A stretch of DNA of 64,000 bases from Anaeramoeba flamelloides (Eukaryota; Metamonada; Anaeramoebidae), in contig JANTQA010000070.1 of assembly GCA_027625915.1 (NCBI GenBank), forward strand, positions 11,599,001-11,663,000, read 5' to 3'. Numbering within the stretch: position 1 is the first letter of the stretch; each line of letters opens with the position of its first letter. Shown one piece after another: positions 40,690 through 52,394 of the stretch. A model generated the notes under the pieces. That model did not search any database. It had not been told where the DNA came from and saw nothing but the letters and a program-made list of their open reading frames with translations. The position numbers and the translations under genes are program-made.

Positions 40690-42480
40690 TATCACGAAAT
40701 TTAAATAACCGTTTGGTAAAAAAAGTTAAACACGGTTTTTAATTGTGGGGGGGATTAAGAGAATCACAGAAATCACAGAAACCTGAAAACAAAAAGTCAA
40801 ATCAATTAACAGAAAAAATAAATTAACATTCAAAGAATAATTCATTATATTATTTTCAATCAAATCATCAAAAACAATTTAAATCATATCGATTATCAAA
40901 ATTGGATTAGTGGTGTATTGGGAGATCTTGAAAATAATCAAATTTTTTCAACAAATTTTGAATAATAATCTCCAATTCAAAATTTTTAACACACACAAAT
41001 CCAATTTTTGAAAAAAAATTCTTATTTAATAAATTATATGAGAAATATTATATTAGAACCATTCACGAACTAATTTATACTTTAATAATTGTTTATAATT
41101 TACAGACTCAGAAAACAAAAAAAAAAAAATTTATCAAAATTAAAAAAAAATGATTGTTTTAAAAATTTTGGAACGAGCAAAACAAAAAAATTGCATTGGA
41201 TTAATTTGTTTAAATTCTATTAGGATTATTGATCGATCAAATTTTAGAGACTACAAGACAAGGAAAATTTTTTCAAAAAAAAATCTCTAAATTTTGTATT
41301 TTTGAAATACACTCATATAATAAACATTATTATACATAACAATTTTCAATGAGGTTTACAACTTTAATAGATATTAATAGGAATTGAAAAAAAAAATGAA
41401 AGTTTTCAGTAATATTTTTTTCATTTTTAATTGTAAAATTTTTGAATTTTTTAATTGACTTTTTAGAGAGATAATTTTCAAGTATTTTTTTAATAGTTCA
41501 AAAAGAAACATATTTTTCAATTTTAAAATAGCACAAAATATTTCTTTCAAAAGATATCGCTAAATTTAATTGAAAATCTGATTTTTTATCTGTTTTTGGA
41601 ATATTTTTTATCATTTTATTTTAATCTATGTTTGAGTTTTTATATACATTCCCGGTTATTTTCTGCAAATTGCTTTAACATTTATTCTTTTTTCAATCTT
41701 AATGTTCAATCAAAAATTAATTCATTTCCACTTTTTTCATTAAAAAAATACCCCAAAAATAGGTGTTTTTTTCAAAAGTCAGTATTTTTGAAAAGGGGGG
41801 TATTTGAATCTTAATGATTTTAATAGCTATCCTTTTTTTATTACATAAAATTATGATAACTTTGAAAAAATAATTTATAAAAGAAGTATAACTTAAATCC
41901 AATTTATAGTTTTGGCTAAATTTAATTTTTGGTGTTTAAATTTTCCTTGTAGTGTATCAATTAATTTTATTTGAGTTCTTCTCTTTTAAAATGCTCAACC
42001 TGAAACGTAATATCAATCGTTGAAAAAAATATTTCGATTGAACCAAAAAAGTTAGGTAATTCAAAAAATGAAATGAAAACAAAAAACTAGTAAAGATGAA
42101 AAAATGATTTTCCTATTTTTCAAAAATCAAAATTTTCTTCCAATTTGAATGAAATTCTATTATTGTGATTCTTTGAATTGTTTTAACTGTGTGGAAAATT
42201 TTGAATTTTAGTTTGGATCAATCAAATAAAAACACATACCAAAGATAGTATTAGAAAAAACTGTTATTTTGTTAAGTCCTCCATTTTGTCTTGAATCATT
42301 TATTTTTTCTTGTTTTATTAATTGATCTTACTTTTAGTTTTCAGGTTTCTGTGATTTCTGTGATTCTCTTAATGCTCCCACAATTAAAAACCTTGTTGAA
42401 CTTTTTTACCTGTTGAGCATTTTTTCCCAAACAGCAAAATCATTTTTATTCCTGTATTTGGAAACAAACATAATATAACC
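40690..42480. repeat. Dispersed repeat family 2, long copy with inverted ends
   Basis: The left part ~40705-40800 and right part ~42305-42415 are inverted copies of each other (AGAGAATCACAGAAATCACA, GAAACCTGAAAAC, TTTTTAATTGTGGG). The interior 40965-42210 is shared in order with 45755-46310 except for an extra ~700 bp here. Ends plus deletions match the short copy at 26715-27170. Inverted ends, length variants and lack of coding point to a nonautonomous DNA transposon family. Confidence 0.7.
41255..41955. mobile_element. Nested ~700-bp insertion with short terminal inverted repeats
   Basis: The sibling repeat at 45755-46310 runs straight from GATCGATCAAATGGTTAGA through ATTACAAACTAATTTTATTT. 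This copy has the same flanks but ~700 bp in between. The insert begins ACAAGGAAAATTTTTTC and ends AAATTTTCCTTGTAGTG, giving a ~13-bp terminal inverted repeat (ACAAGGAAAATTT). Target duplication may be TACAA versus TATCAA, which is ambiguous. No transposase is present. Confidence 0.6.
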
Positions 42481-43128
42481 AAATTTCAAGGGGATAAAAA
42501 GTTTTTTTTTTTTTATTTGTTCGAATTTATAGGTAGTCATTTTTAAAAAGTGTGGCCAAAAAGTATTTCAAAAGTGTCTTTAAAACAGTCAAGAAAATCC
42601 AATAGAGCTATTTTTAGTTATTTCTTAGAAACTTTTATTCGTCACTCATTAATCAAATGATTTGTATGTAATATAATTTTTTTGAAGCAGAAATGAAAAT
42701 TTCTTCAATTTATTTTTCAGCAAGTAAAATAGCTGTTTTCAAAAAGTAGTTCTATAAAGTTTTGTAAAGTGTTGACAAAAATGCTTCAAACTGGTGAATT
42801 AGAAATTTTTAAATACGGCTTAGAAAGCTTTAAAGCTACTTTTTTAAAACAGCCAAATTGGTTTTGCAATTTTTTTCTTTTTGGAAAATATTTAAAAAAA
42901 AAGATCAATTTTCATTAAGGAAGCGGTAAGGTATTTCAGTCAAATGATTTTAGGATTATTAAAAGTAATTTACAGATTTGTGGCTTGTGTTTTGTTTTTC
43001 CTCTAGTTGTAGGAAAAGGGAAAACGAATCGGCCTTTTGAGACTACGGTATAACACAAGAGTTGTTTATAAATTTAACATTCAAACGACAAAAAAAATAA
43101 AAAAAAGAAAAAGCAAAAAAAATATTAC

Positions 43129-43916
43129 ATCAATAATTTCCTGTTTGTCAGTTATTCTGAAATTGATTTTGTTATTATTACCCGTTCCGCTATCCACCTG
43201 AATCAATTTGTTTCTATAGAAAAACATTACCGCAAAAGGATCATATAATTCATACATTTGATTAAAATCATCGACTTCGTCAATATCAACAAGATAAATT
43301 ACAGCAAAATTTTTGATTTTTTCAGCAATGCTGTAAAGAAGTTCGTCCATTTGCATACAATCTATTTCGTTTTAAATCAAAAATTAATGTAAATAGGAAA
43401 AGTTGGTTATTTTTTAGTAAAAAACAAAAAAATTAGAAAAATTTTTTTTATTTAATTTTGGAATCGAGGCAGAGAAAGAAATTGTTGAAAGTCTTGTTAG
43501 AGAGTGTTTGATTTCTAAAATGAAATTCGTTTCGATGAATTGTATTTGTTCAAACAGGTAAAGAAATATTTTTTGTTTTCTTTTCTTTTGTTTTTCTTTT
43601 TATTTTGTGTTGCATACAAATCGTTTCTTACGGACTGTTTTTCTTTTTGTTTTGTGTTGCTTACAAAGGGTTTCTTACGGATCGAAATAAAATAAGGAGT
43701 ATAAAAACAAACGATCTTTTTTTCATTGTTGTTCAAAGCTTTGGATCTTTGAAACATTAAAAAGAAATATTTAAAATTGAACAAAAAAAAAAATTTGGTT
43801 TGATTACCTTCATCCCAATCATGGCCAAATCGAATAATTACAACTTTGTCGTTCTCGTCAAGTATTGCTTGATCAACTTGCCATCCGTTTGTTAAATGTG
43901 GTAATGCAAAAGACAT
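43129..43916 (-). CDS. DIM1: Dim1/TXNL4A-like U5 snRNP protein, C-terminus missing
   Basis: Thioredoxin-fold spliceosome protein of the U5 snRNP/tri-snRNP. Exon 1 (43916-43808) encodes MSFALPHLTNGWQVDQAILD.. to FGHDWDE. Exon 2 (43361-43129) encodes DCMQMDELLYSIAEKIKNF, YLVDIDEVDDFNQMYELYDP, FFYRNKLIQVDSGTGNNNKI and TDKQEIID. The one clear intron, 43807-43362, joins in phase. The 114 residues align end to end with the start of the ~142-residue family. A donor (GAT/GTAATA) follows, and the expected ETVYRGARKGRG..STKYRY-type tail should come next. None of the AG-preceded frames down to ~42.5 kb gives it. Without splicing, translation would add a hydrophobic readthrough ending at 43081. It may be truncated, have a distant last exon, or be a pseudogene. 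Confidence 0.88.
43590..43680. repeat. Tandem duplication (period 47 bp) in the Dim1 intron
   Basis: Two adjacent units sharing TTTTGTGTTGC.TACAAA and GTTTCTTACGG, with a few substitutions. They lie wholly inside intron 43362-43807. Confidence 0.8.
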
Positions 43917-46900
43917 GCTGTCTTAAAAGCTTATTAATTTTGGAGAAAGATAAATACAAAAAATGATTAATCCAATATTCAAAAAATACTTATCATTCAC
44001 TTTTTATTTTATAATTAGTCCAATTTTATAAATAGAAATGATCCAGTTTATATCTTTTCATTTATCTGGACTTACTGGAAGAAATTATGTTTATTAATTG
44101 ATCTTGAGAAAATAACCAAGATTAATAATCCAATTAATTTTATTCAATTCGAATACTTCTTGATTTTAATAAAACCCACTTTTGTTTGTTGGCAATAATC
44201 AAAAAAACTGATTTTTATCAATAAATATGAGTTTCTGATTTTTTGAAATCCTTTCTTTTTAAGATATTGAATAGTTTTGAAGGGTAACTAATGTTTTTTA
44301 CTTTCATCCATTTTGAAAATTTAACTCATCAAAAAATATGGACTAACTGTAGAAATCAGAGAAACAAATCAAATGATGACAATAACTGATAGATAAGAAA
44401 TAGTGTTCTTTAAATATATTTCAAAAAAGAATTATCAAGATATTGAAAGATGAAAAAGTGATTTTTTGAAAAAAAAATGAAGATGATATTTTTTAGAATT
44501 TTTATATAGAAAATCATTTTATCTCTCAGAAAAATTGTACATTATTGCAAAATTTTGAAATAAAAGAATTTAATCTTATTGAACTATTTACTCTAATCAA
44601 AGATATAAACTTAAAAGTTAAATTTAAATGTGAATCAAATATGTATATATGTCTGCTTATATTCCAATACCCAAGCATTGTAAAAAAAACAAGAGTTAAA
44701 TTTTTGTAGTTTCATAAAAGTTTCTCAACATGGATTGTTTACACCACAGTATATTAAATATTTTTAGGTTTATCATAATAGAAATTGGAAAAAAGATTAT
44801 TTGTAGATGTGCAATTAATCAGAATATAAATAAGAACGTGTCCATGTATTAAAAGGTAAAAATTATAAATGAATAGAAAAAAAAAGGAAGAAGTCATCCA
44901 AAATTCAAAATAAATTAATTCCGTGATCCTAATTTTTTATATTTTTTAACTTTTTTAATCAGTAAAAGATATAGAAATTATTTATTGTATTTTTGTTATA
45001 AATTTTTTAGAAAAAAAATGTATATACCACAATGAATCGTTTGATAAATTTTAAAAGCGATAATTAAAATAATACTTTTTTTAAAAAAAAAAACTGAAAA
45101 ATAATAATAAAAATCTCAAAAAGGGTTTTTTTATTTGATATAAAAAATAAATTAAAAAGATTTTAAATCACATAAGCTAAATTTTAAACTTGGTTTTTTG
45201 GAAGGAAAGTTGTTCGTGAATTTTCCTGGTTTTGATTAGTTTTTAGCTACCTGGAAAAAAATATTGATCCTTTTTCTTGGGAAATTCTTTTTTAGGTGTT
45301 AAGAAGGGTTTGTTGGGTTAAGATTAATATAATTTTTTTTGCTGAAGACTTTTGTATTTGTTTTTTTTTTTTTTTTTTTGGTTTTTGAAAATAATAATTT
45401 TTTGTGTGGTTATTATTATTGATATCACTTACAATAGAAAAAGAATAGATAAATATTTTTTTTTGTTTTTAAGTATATTTGTTTTTTTTTTTTTTCATCT
45501 TAATACCAGATAGAATATAATTTATTTTTCTCTGGTGTCACTTTAAGATTATTTTTCATAATATCATTTTTATTAATTAATCCCTATCTAAAAATTGTTC
45601 AAATTAAATTTAAAACAAAATTTTTGATCCAATAAAAAAAAACATAACAAAATGATCAGATTTAACTAGATTGGGAAATAATAATAGAATTGTTATTAAG
45701 TAATACTTGTTTTTGAAGACTTATTATAATCGGGGGTATAATTTATTTAGTCAGTATCATACTAAACCCCAATTCAAAATTTTTAACACACCAAAATTCA
45801 ATTTGTGAAGAAAAAAAACTTATTTAATCAATTCAAGAAGATTTACCATTTTAGAACCATTCACTAATTGAAATGTTAAAACTTTTTTATAAATTACAAT
45901 ACTCACAAAACAATAAATAAATAATTATCAATACAAATGAATCAAGGGTGTGTTGTAATTTTCGAGAGAGCAAAACAAAAAAATACATTAGTAAATTTGT
46001 TTAAATTCTATTAGGATTATTGATCGATCAAATGGTTAGATATTACAAACTAATTTTATTTGAGTTCTTCTATTTAGAACAACTTAACTTTAATCTAATA
46101 TCAATCTTTTGAAAAAAAATTGATCCAACTAAAGCAAATTACGTAATTCAAACAATGAAATGAAAAAAAAAAACAAAAGATGAAAAAATAATTTTTATAT
46201 TTTAACAAAAATCAAAATTATCTCCAATTTAAATGAAATTGTATTACTGTGATTGTTTGGAACGTTTTAGCGGTGTGGAAAATTTTTAATTTTCGTTTAT
46301 ATATTAATATAGGAAATTAGCATTTCTCTAAATAATTAAAAAAAGGTTTTTTTGATAAATTATTTAAGTTTCTTTATTTTTGTAAAAAAAATGGAAAATA
46401 TAAATTATAAATCTACAAATTCAAAACAATTGGAAGTTGATCTAGACAATTTCAGAATTAATCAATTATGAAATAGTTATATTTAAAAATATTTTCGGTT
46501 TTGTGGGATTTAAAAGGATAGATTTGAATACGTGGTTTTTACAAATCCTTTAAATGCAAAAAAAAAAAAAAAAAAAAAAAGAAAGAAAAAAGAAATAAAT
46601 GACTTTAATTTTAAATCAGGGGAATAATATAAATTATTTAAACAGATAGTATTATTTTACAAATTAAAAGAAATATTAATATAATAAATTTCCTAAAAAA
46701 AAATAATAAATTATCAATTATTGTAAATATCGATATTTTCTCTGGTATTTACTGTGTATGAAAATAATTGCTAAAATCTGTATATCTGAATTAAAAAGGG
46801 GTTTTTTTATTATTTTAAAAAATAAGAAGATTCTAACATTATGAATTAACATTATACAATAACTTTATTTGCATCTATGAATAACCCATGTATGTTTTGA

Positions 46901-48520
46901 TTTTTTAAAAAAATTCTTAATATAATTGTGGAAATTCTGGAAGTGTTGTCAAGCACCATCAAGAACTTAATTTTCTTGTTGTTTTCTGTTTTATCAGTAA
47001 AATTAAAAAATCTTACTGATCAACAGAACACCCAAGAAGGGCTAATATTTGAGGTTTTTTAATGATGTTCAATAAAAACTATTCAGAACCTAATTGGATA
47101 TAAATGTAAAAAATATCTATGAAACGGAAAAAAATAGTAACAAAAAAAAAAAATAATTTTCTTCTCAAATCATCTTAAGATTATTTTCTATACTAACTTG
47201 TTTAAGAAAAAAATATATCAAATATCAGCTTTCTTATTCCAATATTCAATATATTTGAAATCTATAATAGTACCAAAATTTGATATTGAAAATCATTCAA
47301 GGTAGTCTTGTAAAGGTTATCGTTCAAAATGTGATCAGCTAAGAACAAAGATAAGATGTAGTCACACCAAAACCTCAGATAATCTTTTTAATTTTCCTGT
47401 TCTAATAAACTGAAATACCAAGAATATTAGTGGGGGAAGTCAACTAATTGACTTTCTACTTTTCAAAATTAATAAATCTAAAAAAAAAAAAAGATATTCT
47501 TCAAGAGTATTGTGAAAGATTAAAATCTTTAATGTGAATAAATTACTATTATAATTTCAAAAAGAATTTTATTGCTTATTCATTTTTCACTCCAGTGATC
47601 AAAAAAAAACATACCTAAAATATATAACCCATGTTTCTAAATACAACATTTACTTTTTTTTATTCCTATTCAATACTATATTAAATCCACTGTGCAATAC
47701 TATACTATTGTTCCAAATAATTTTGAAACGAAGTATATTGATATTTTAAGTAAATTGTAAATTCATAATTGTATTTATTTAAAAATTTTTGGACTTTTCT
47801 AAATTTGCTGAATTTTTCGAAAACTATTGTTCTCAAAACACTGTATTTTATAAAAGAAAAAAATTGACCAATTTGAATTTTTTTTTTATTCATTGAACTT
47901 TAAAAAATCAAAAACAAATTTTATTATTGTTTATTTTCAATTTCCAATGATCACTTAAGGTATATGTTTTCTATAAAAAAGTGTCATGGTTTTTATTTTA
48001 AAATAGGGGTTTAACTTTTCATAAGTTTTTCTTTTAACAACTTGATTATTTCTAAATTAAAAAATAATTTAGTGACATCAATTAGTTACTCGTTTATTTG
48101 TAAATAAAGAGTCTTCTGTTTGTTAAAGCATGGACTCAAATTCATTAGTTCTCATATTTTTCAACAATCTTCAGAGATATTTTGACTATTTTCTAAAGTG
48201 AATAAATATTTTTTGAACTGTAAAAAAAAATTAGCTTTTGAGAGTTTTTTTAACAAACTTCTTTTAATGTCAACATTCTTTTTCAAGTCACAAGTGTATT
48301 TTACTTTTGGCCATTCAATAATCTTAACAACCAATACTATTCTTGAAGAAAATCCGTTAAATCAGTGATTTTGCATTTTTATTATTTTAATTTCTTTTTT
48401 TTTTCATTTGAAAAACGTTGTTGAAATTGAATAACAAAAACATTTTGGTTGAATTACAAATTAACAAAACAAAATTTGGAACTTTTTTTTCAAGTCAAAA
48501 AAACAAAAAACAAAACAAAA
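43917..48520. other. Gene-poor AT-rich intergenic region
   Basis: 4.6 kb between Dim1 (minus) and the PH-RasGAP gene (plus), which diverge from it. It contains the partial family 2 repeat (45755-46310) and an A23 run near 46558. No exon or RNA gene was recognised. Confidence 0.55.
45755..46310. repeat. Dispersed repeat family 2, internal-part copy
   Basis: Collinear with 40965-41254 plus 41957-42210: CCAATTCAAAATTTTTAACA, TTAGAACCATTCAC, GAGCAAAACAAAAAAAT, TCTATTAGGATTATTGATCG, TTTTATTTGAGTTCTTCT and GTGTGGAAAATTTT in order. It lacks the inverted ends. It serves as the empty site for the nested insertion in the long copy. Confidence 0.75.
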
Positions 48521-51500
48521 ATGAGTGTTTATCCAAAATTTAGTTATTATTCGCATGACAAAAACAAATTAACATTCTATGTTGGTGACAAGATCACTCT
48601 TGACAAAACAACCAAAACAGATACAGATTGGTTAATTGGAACAAACACAAGAACAAACAAAACTGGGAAGTTTCCACGTAATAAAACCCATACCTCTTTT
48701 CAATAATTTTGTTTTTTAATCTTTTACACACCTTTTTTTCTTTGTGATTCCTTTTTACAAAAAAAAAAACAAAAACTTTTTGGCAATTACAAAAAACAAT
48801 CTTTTTTCTGGCAAAATGAAGAAAAAAAAACTAAACCTTTTTAATAAATACCACTCCACATTAACCATAAATTTTAAAACAAAACCTTAACCATAAAATT
48901 TAAAACAACAACCAAAAATTTTAAAACAATAAACATCAAACAATGAACTCTTAACAAAAAAAAAAAAAAAAAAAAACAAAAGAACATTATGTCTCAACAG
49001 AACCAATTCCTTTACCTGAGTCATTTATTTTAAACCGATCTTCACTTGAAAAACAGTTGTTAAAATTCACGTTCCCACGTAAATACAAAAACCGAAAAAG
49101 AAACCGTGTTACAAAAAACAATGGCTTGGAGATCTTAAATCTTGATCCACCAAAAAAGATCCCACACTATCCCTTTTTTAAGGACTCGTTTGTCTTGATT
49201 TCCTTTAAGGAGGGCAAATGGAATCCGTATTGGATCGTCTTGGATGGCAAGATGTTGAAATTGTATGAACAGGAATTGACTGTCACCAGCCGTGGCGCGA
49301 TTTCGATCTTTGACTTAAGCGAACTAATCTCAATTTCCAAAGTGTCACCAAAAACATTAGCCAGATCCAAAAATTTACCAACAAAAAGTCAATTAAATTT
49401 TGACTTGAACAACAAAAAATCCAAAAAACACAACAAAAACAAATCATTGAGGAATGAATATCAGCAAGATCCTTATTTGAGTGGCAATTTAAAAAATACA
49501 GATCCCGAACAGCAATTACATTGCTTAAGATTGATCTTCCCAAACAACAATTGTTTTTTGTTTATGACAAAAACCAAATCTGAATTACATGCATGGTTTG
49601 AGATTTTCCAAATGATCAAATTATTAAATTCTTTAATTTTAAGAGCATCAAATGAGGAAGACTCCCCATTAATTAGATTGGTTTTGCATTATTTGAATAA
49701 TTTAGAAAAGGAGTTTTTAGTCTCTTCTCGTTCGTTAACGAGAATAATTAATTCCAAAAATTTAAAATCGTTTTTAAAAACGTCTTTAATTGCAAAATTA
49801 AAATTAACAAAATTGTGTTTAAATTCAATCCAAGAGTGGTTTAATTTATTATTGTTTAAATTGAATCTTTCAGAACATTTTTTTTTAGATCCAAGGCAAA
49901 GGGTAATTGTTATTAACGATTCTAAAAATCATGAAGAAAACACCACCAACAATAAAAACAACAACAACACCGACAATAATAACAATAACAAGAATAACAA
50001 CAAGAACAACAACACGAACAACAACAAGAACGACAACAACAACAACAACAACAACAACAAGGAAGAGAAAGAAAATGATGAAATAATAAAAGATAAAAAA
50101 TCCAACAATCAAGAAGAAAACGAGAGACTAAATGAAGAAAATATTCTTAAATTAAAAAAATATGAATACATTGCAATAATTCAATCCATTGAAGAAGACT
50201 ACTTTTGGATTGGAGAAAAAAATGGAGAAATTGGATGGTTTGATATTCGAAAATGTAAAATAATATCAATTAATGGGAACAAAAGAATCAATAATAATCA
50301 AAACACCAATATCCAAATTAAAAATGAGTTTCAAACAAAAAATAATTTACAAATTGAAAAAGAATTGATTGAAAAGGAAAAAAAGAAAAAGAAAATAAAA
50401 AACGTGCCATTAAATGGGTGGGGTATTGAATTTTCTGGCATCTTGTTTCAAAAAATCCAAAATAAAAAATTAAAATCCAATGAGAACAACAAAAGAAATA
50501 AAAACGATCTAAGCAATATGATGAACAACAACAGGGGCAACAGCAGTAACAAAAGCAATGATAACATCAATAACAACAAAAAAAAAATGACAATCAAAAA
50601 TAAAAAAAAACATTGGGAAAAAAGATGGTGTTTATTATCAGGTGTGTATTTGTTTATTTATTTGGATGAAACATCAAGTCAACCAAATGAAATAATTGAT
50701 TTGAGAGAAATTAATTCAATATTAAACTGTTCAAGGGAATATAATCGGGAATATAGTTTCAAATTTTTAGAAAATGAAAAGGAAATAATCTTTTCTGCAA
50801 AGGATCAAAATAGATTTGAGATCTGGACAAACATTTTTGAATTGATTATCGATATGTTCCAAGTATTATCTTTGAGAATTACAATGCTGTTCAGAAGCGA
50901 GCATTTACAACGGTGCTTAAGGCTGATCAAATATATCCGGGGGCAAATTAATGCTTCTACAATGCTTTATAACAAATTAATAAAGGAAAGGATTCGGTAT
51001 AAAAACAAAAATTTAAAATTCGATAAGCAAAAAGTAATAAAATTTGGTACAAAAAGAAAAAGATTGCAAGATTATTTTTTTTTCAATCCATATTTAAATC
51101 TATTGGAAAAATTGATTTCTCAATGTAACGAAACAATTATTCAAAGACAAACTTTTAACAATTTGATTAGCATTACGGGGCGATTGAAATTTCCCAATTT
51201 GAAAATTAAAGAAGTCGGGTATTGTATACAACAGCATACCATGATACATAACAATACCAAGGATTTGAGAGTGAAGAGAAACCAGTGGTGTATAATCTTA
51301 CAGGAAGAGGACGAAGTGAAGTTCAGAATTTCCATTGACAAAGAAATAGGCACAATTCCGAGAAGTAAAATTTTAATAGTGCAATTAAGAAATAGAGATT
51401 TAGTTTTTGATCCAAATGAGGAATCCATACAGCCAAATCAAAATAATAGCATGGATTCAAACGATACAGATAATGATCATTCTGGTGATTTTGAGAACAG

Positions 51501-52360
51501 TGAAGATTCGGATTCTCTTGAATCAAATTTTATATTAGACGAAATGGAAAAAATCACTAATTTAAAAGAAAAGAATCAATTTTCTTTAAATAAAAGATTA
51601 ACATTACAGCCCATTAAACAAAATCTAAATAGTTCCAAAAAAATATTCTGCAATAAGCATTTAATTTATAATTATAATTCCAGTATCATCAAAAATATGA
51701 ACAACAACAACATCACCACCACCAACAACAAGCATAGCAATAGCAACGAAATTAATAATAATAGCAACAATCCATTAATTGAATTGTTTCACATAAACGA
51801 AAAAGATAAAAAATCGGGAAATCATTTTCCTTGTTATAAAAATAGTTATTTGCGAATTAAAAGAGGGAAAAAGTGGATCAAATATTATTGCAAATTGTCT
51901 TCATTATTCTTTGGCTTTTATGAGACTAAAGAATCGAAGCTACCAATTGGCGCTATTGATTTTAGAAAGGTCATTGGTTTTAAAAACAATAATTTTAAAA
52001 TAAAAGAAATAATAAAAAAAAAAAAAAAAAAAAAAAATTCTTATTCAAATGATGACAATAAGAATAAGAGTAAATATAAAAATTGTCAATTTCAACTTAT
52101 AATCCAAAATGGATTAACACAATATTTTTTAGTTAAAAATTTAAGAAAAACTATTAAATGGTTAAAAATTTTTAAAATCTTGTTAAATTTTAGGGATCTC
52201 TGTAATAATGTCATTTTAATTAAAAATAAGAATCATGAAAAAAAAATTTTAAAAAAATTATATTCTTTAATATTTTTTTTAGATAATTTAATTTTGAAAA
52301 AAAATTATTATACAAATACTAATACTAATAATAATCAAAATAATAATAATAATGATGATG

Positions 52361-52394
<34 letters not shown>

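Larger units (their letters stand above)
35379..43128. other. Repeat-rich intergenic region
   Basis: 7.7 kb with no supported protein gene. It contains palindromic repeat copies at 37885-38235 and 38605-38792, an AT microsatellite at 39115-39142, and the long copy of dispersed repeat family 2 (40690-42480) with a nested insertion. The 83-codon open frame at 36068-36319 has no recognisable domain. The missing 3' exon of Dim1 would be expected near 42.5-43.1 kb on the minus strand, but I could not find it. Confidence 0.55.
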
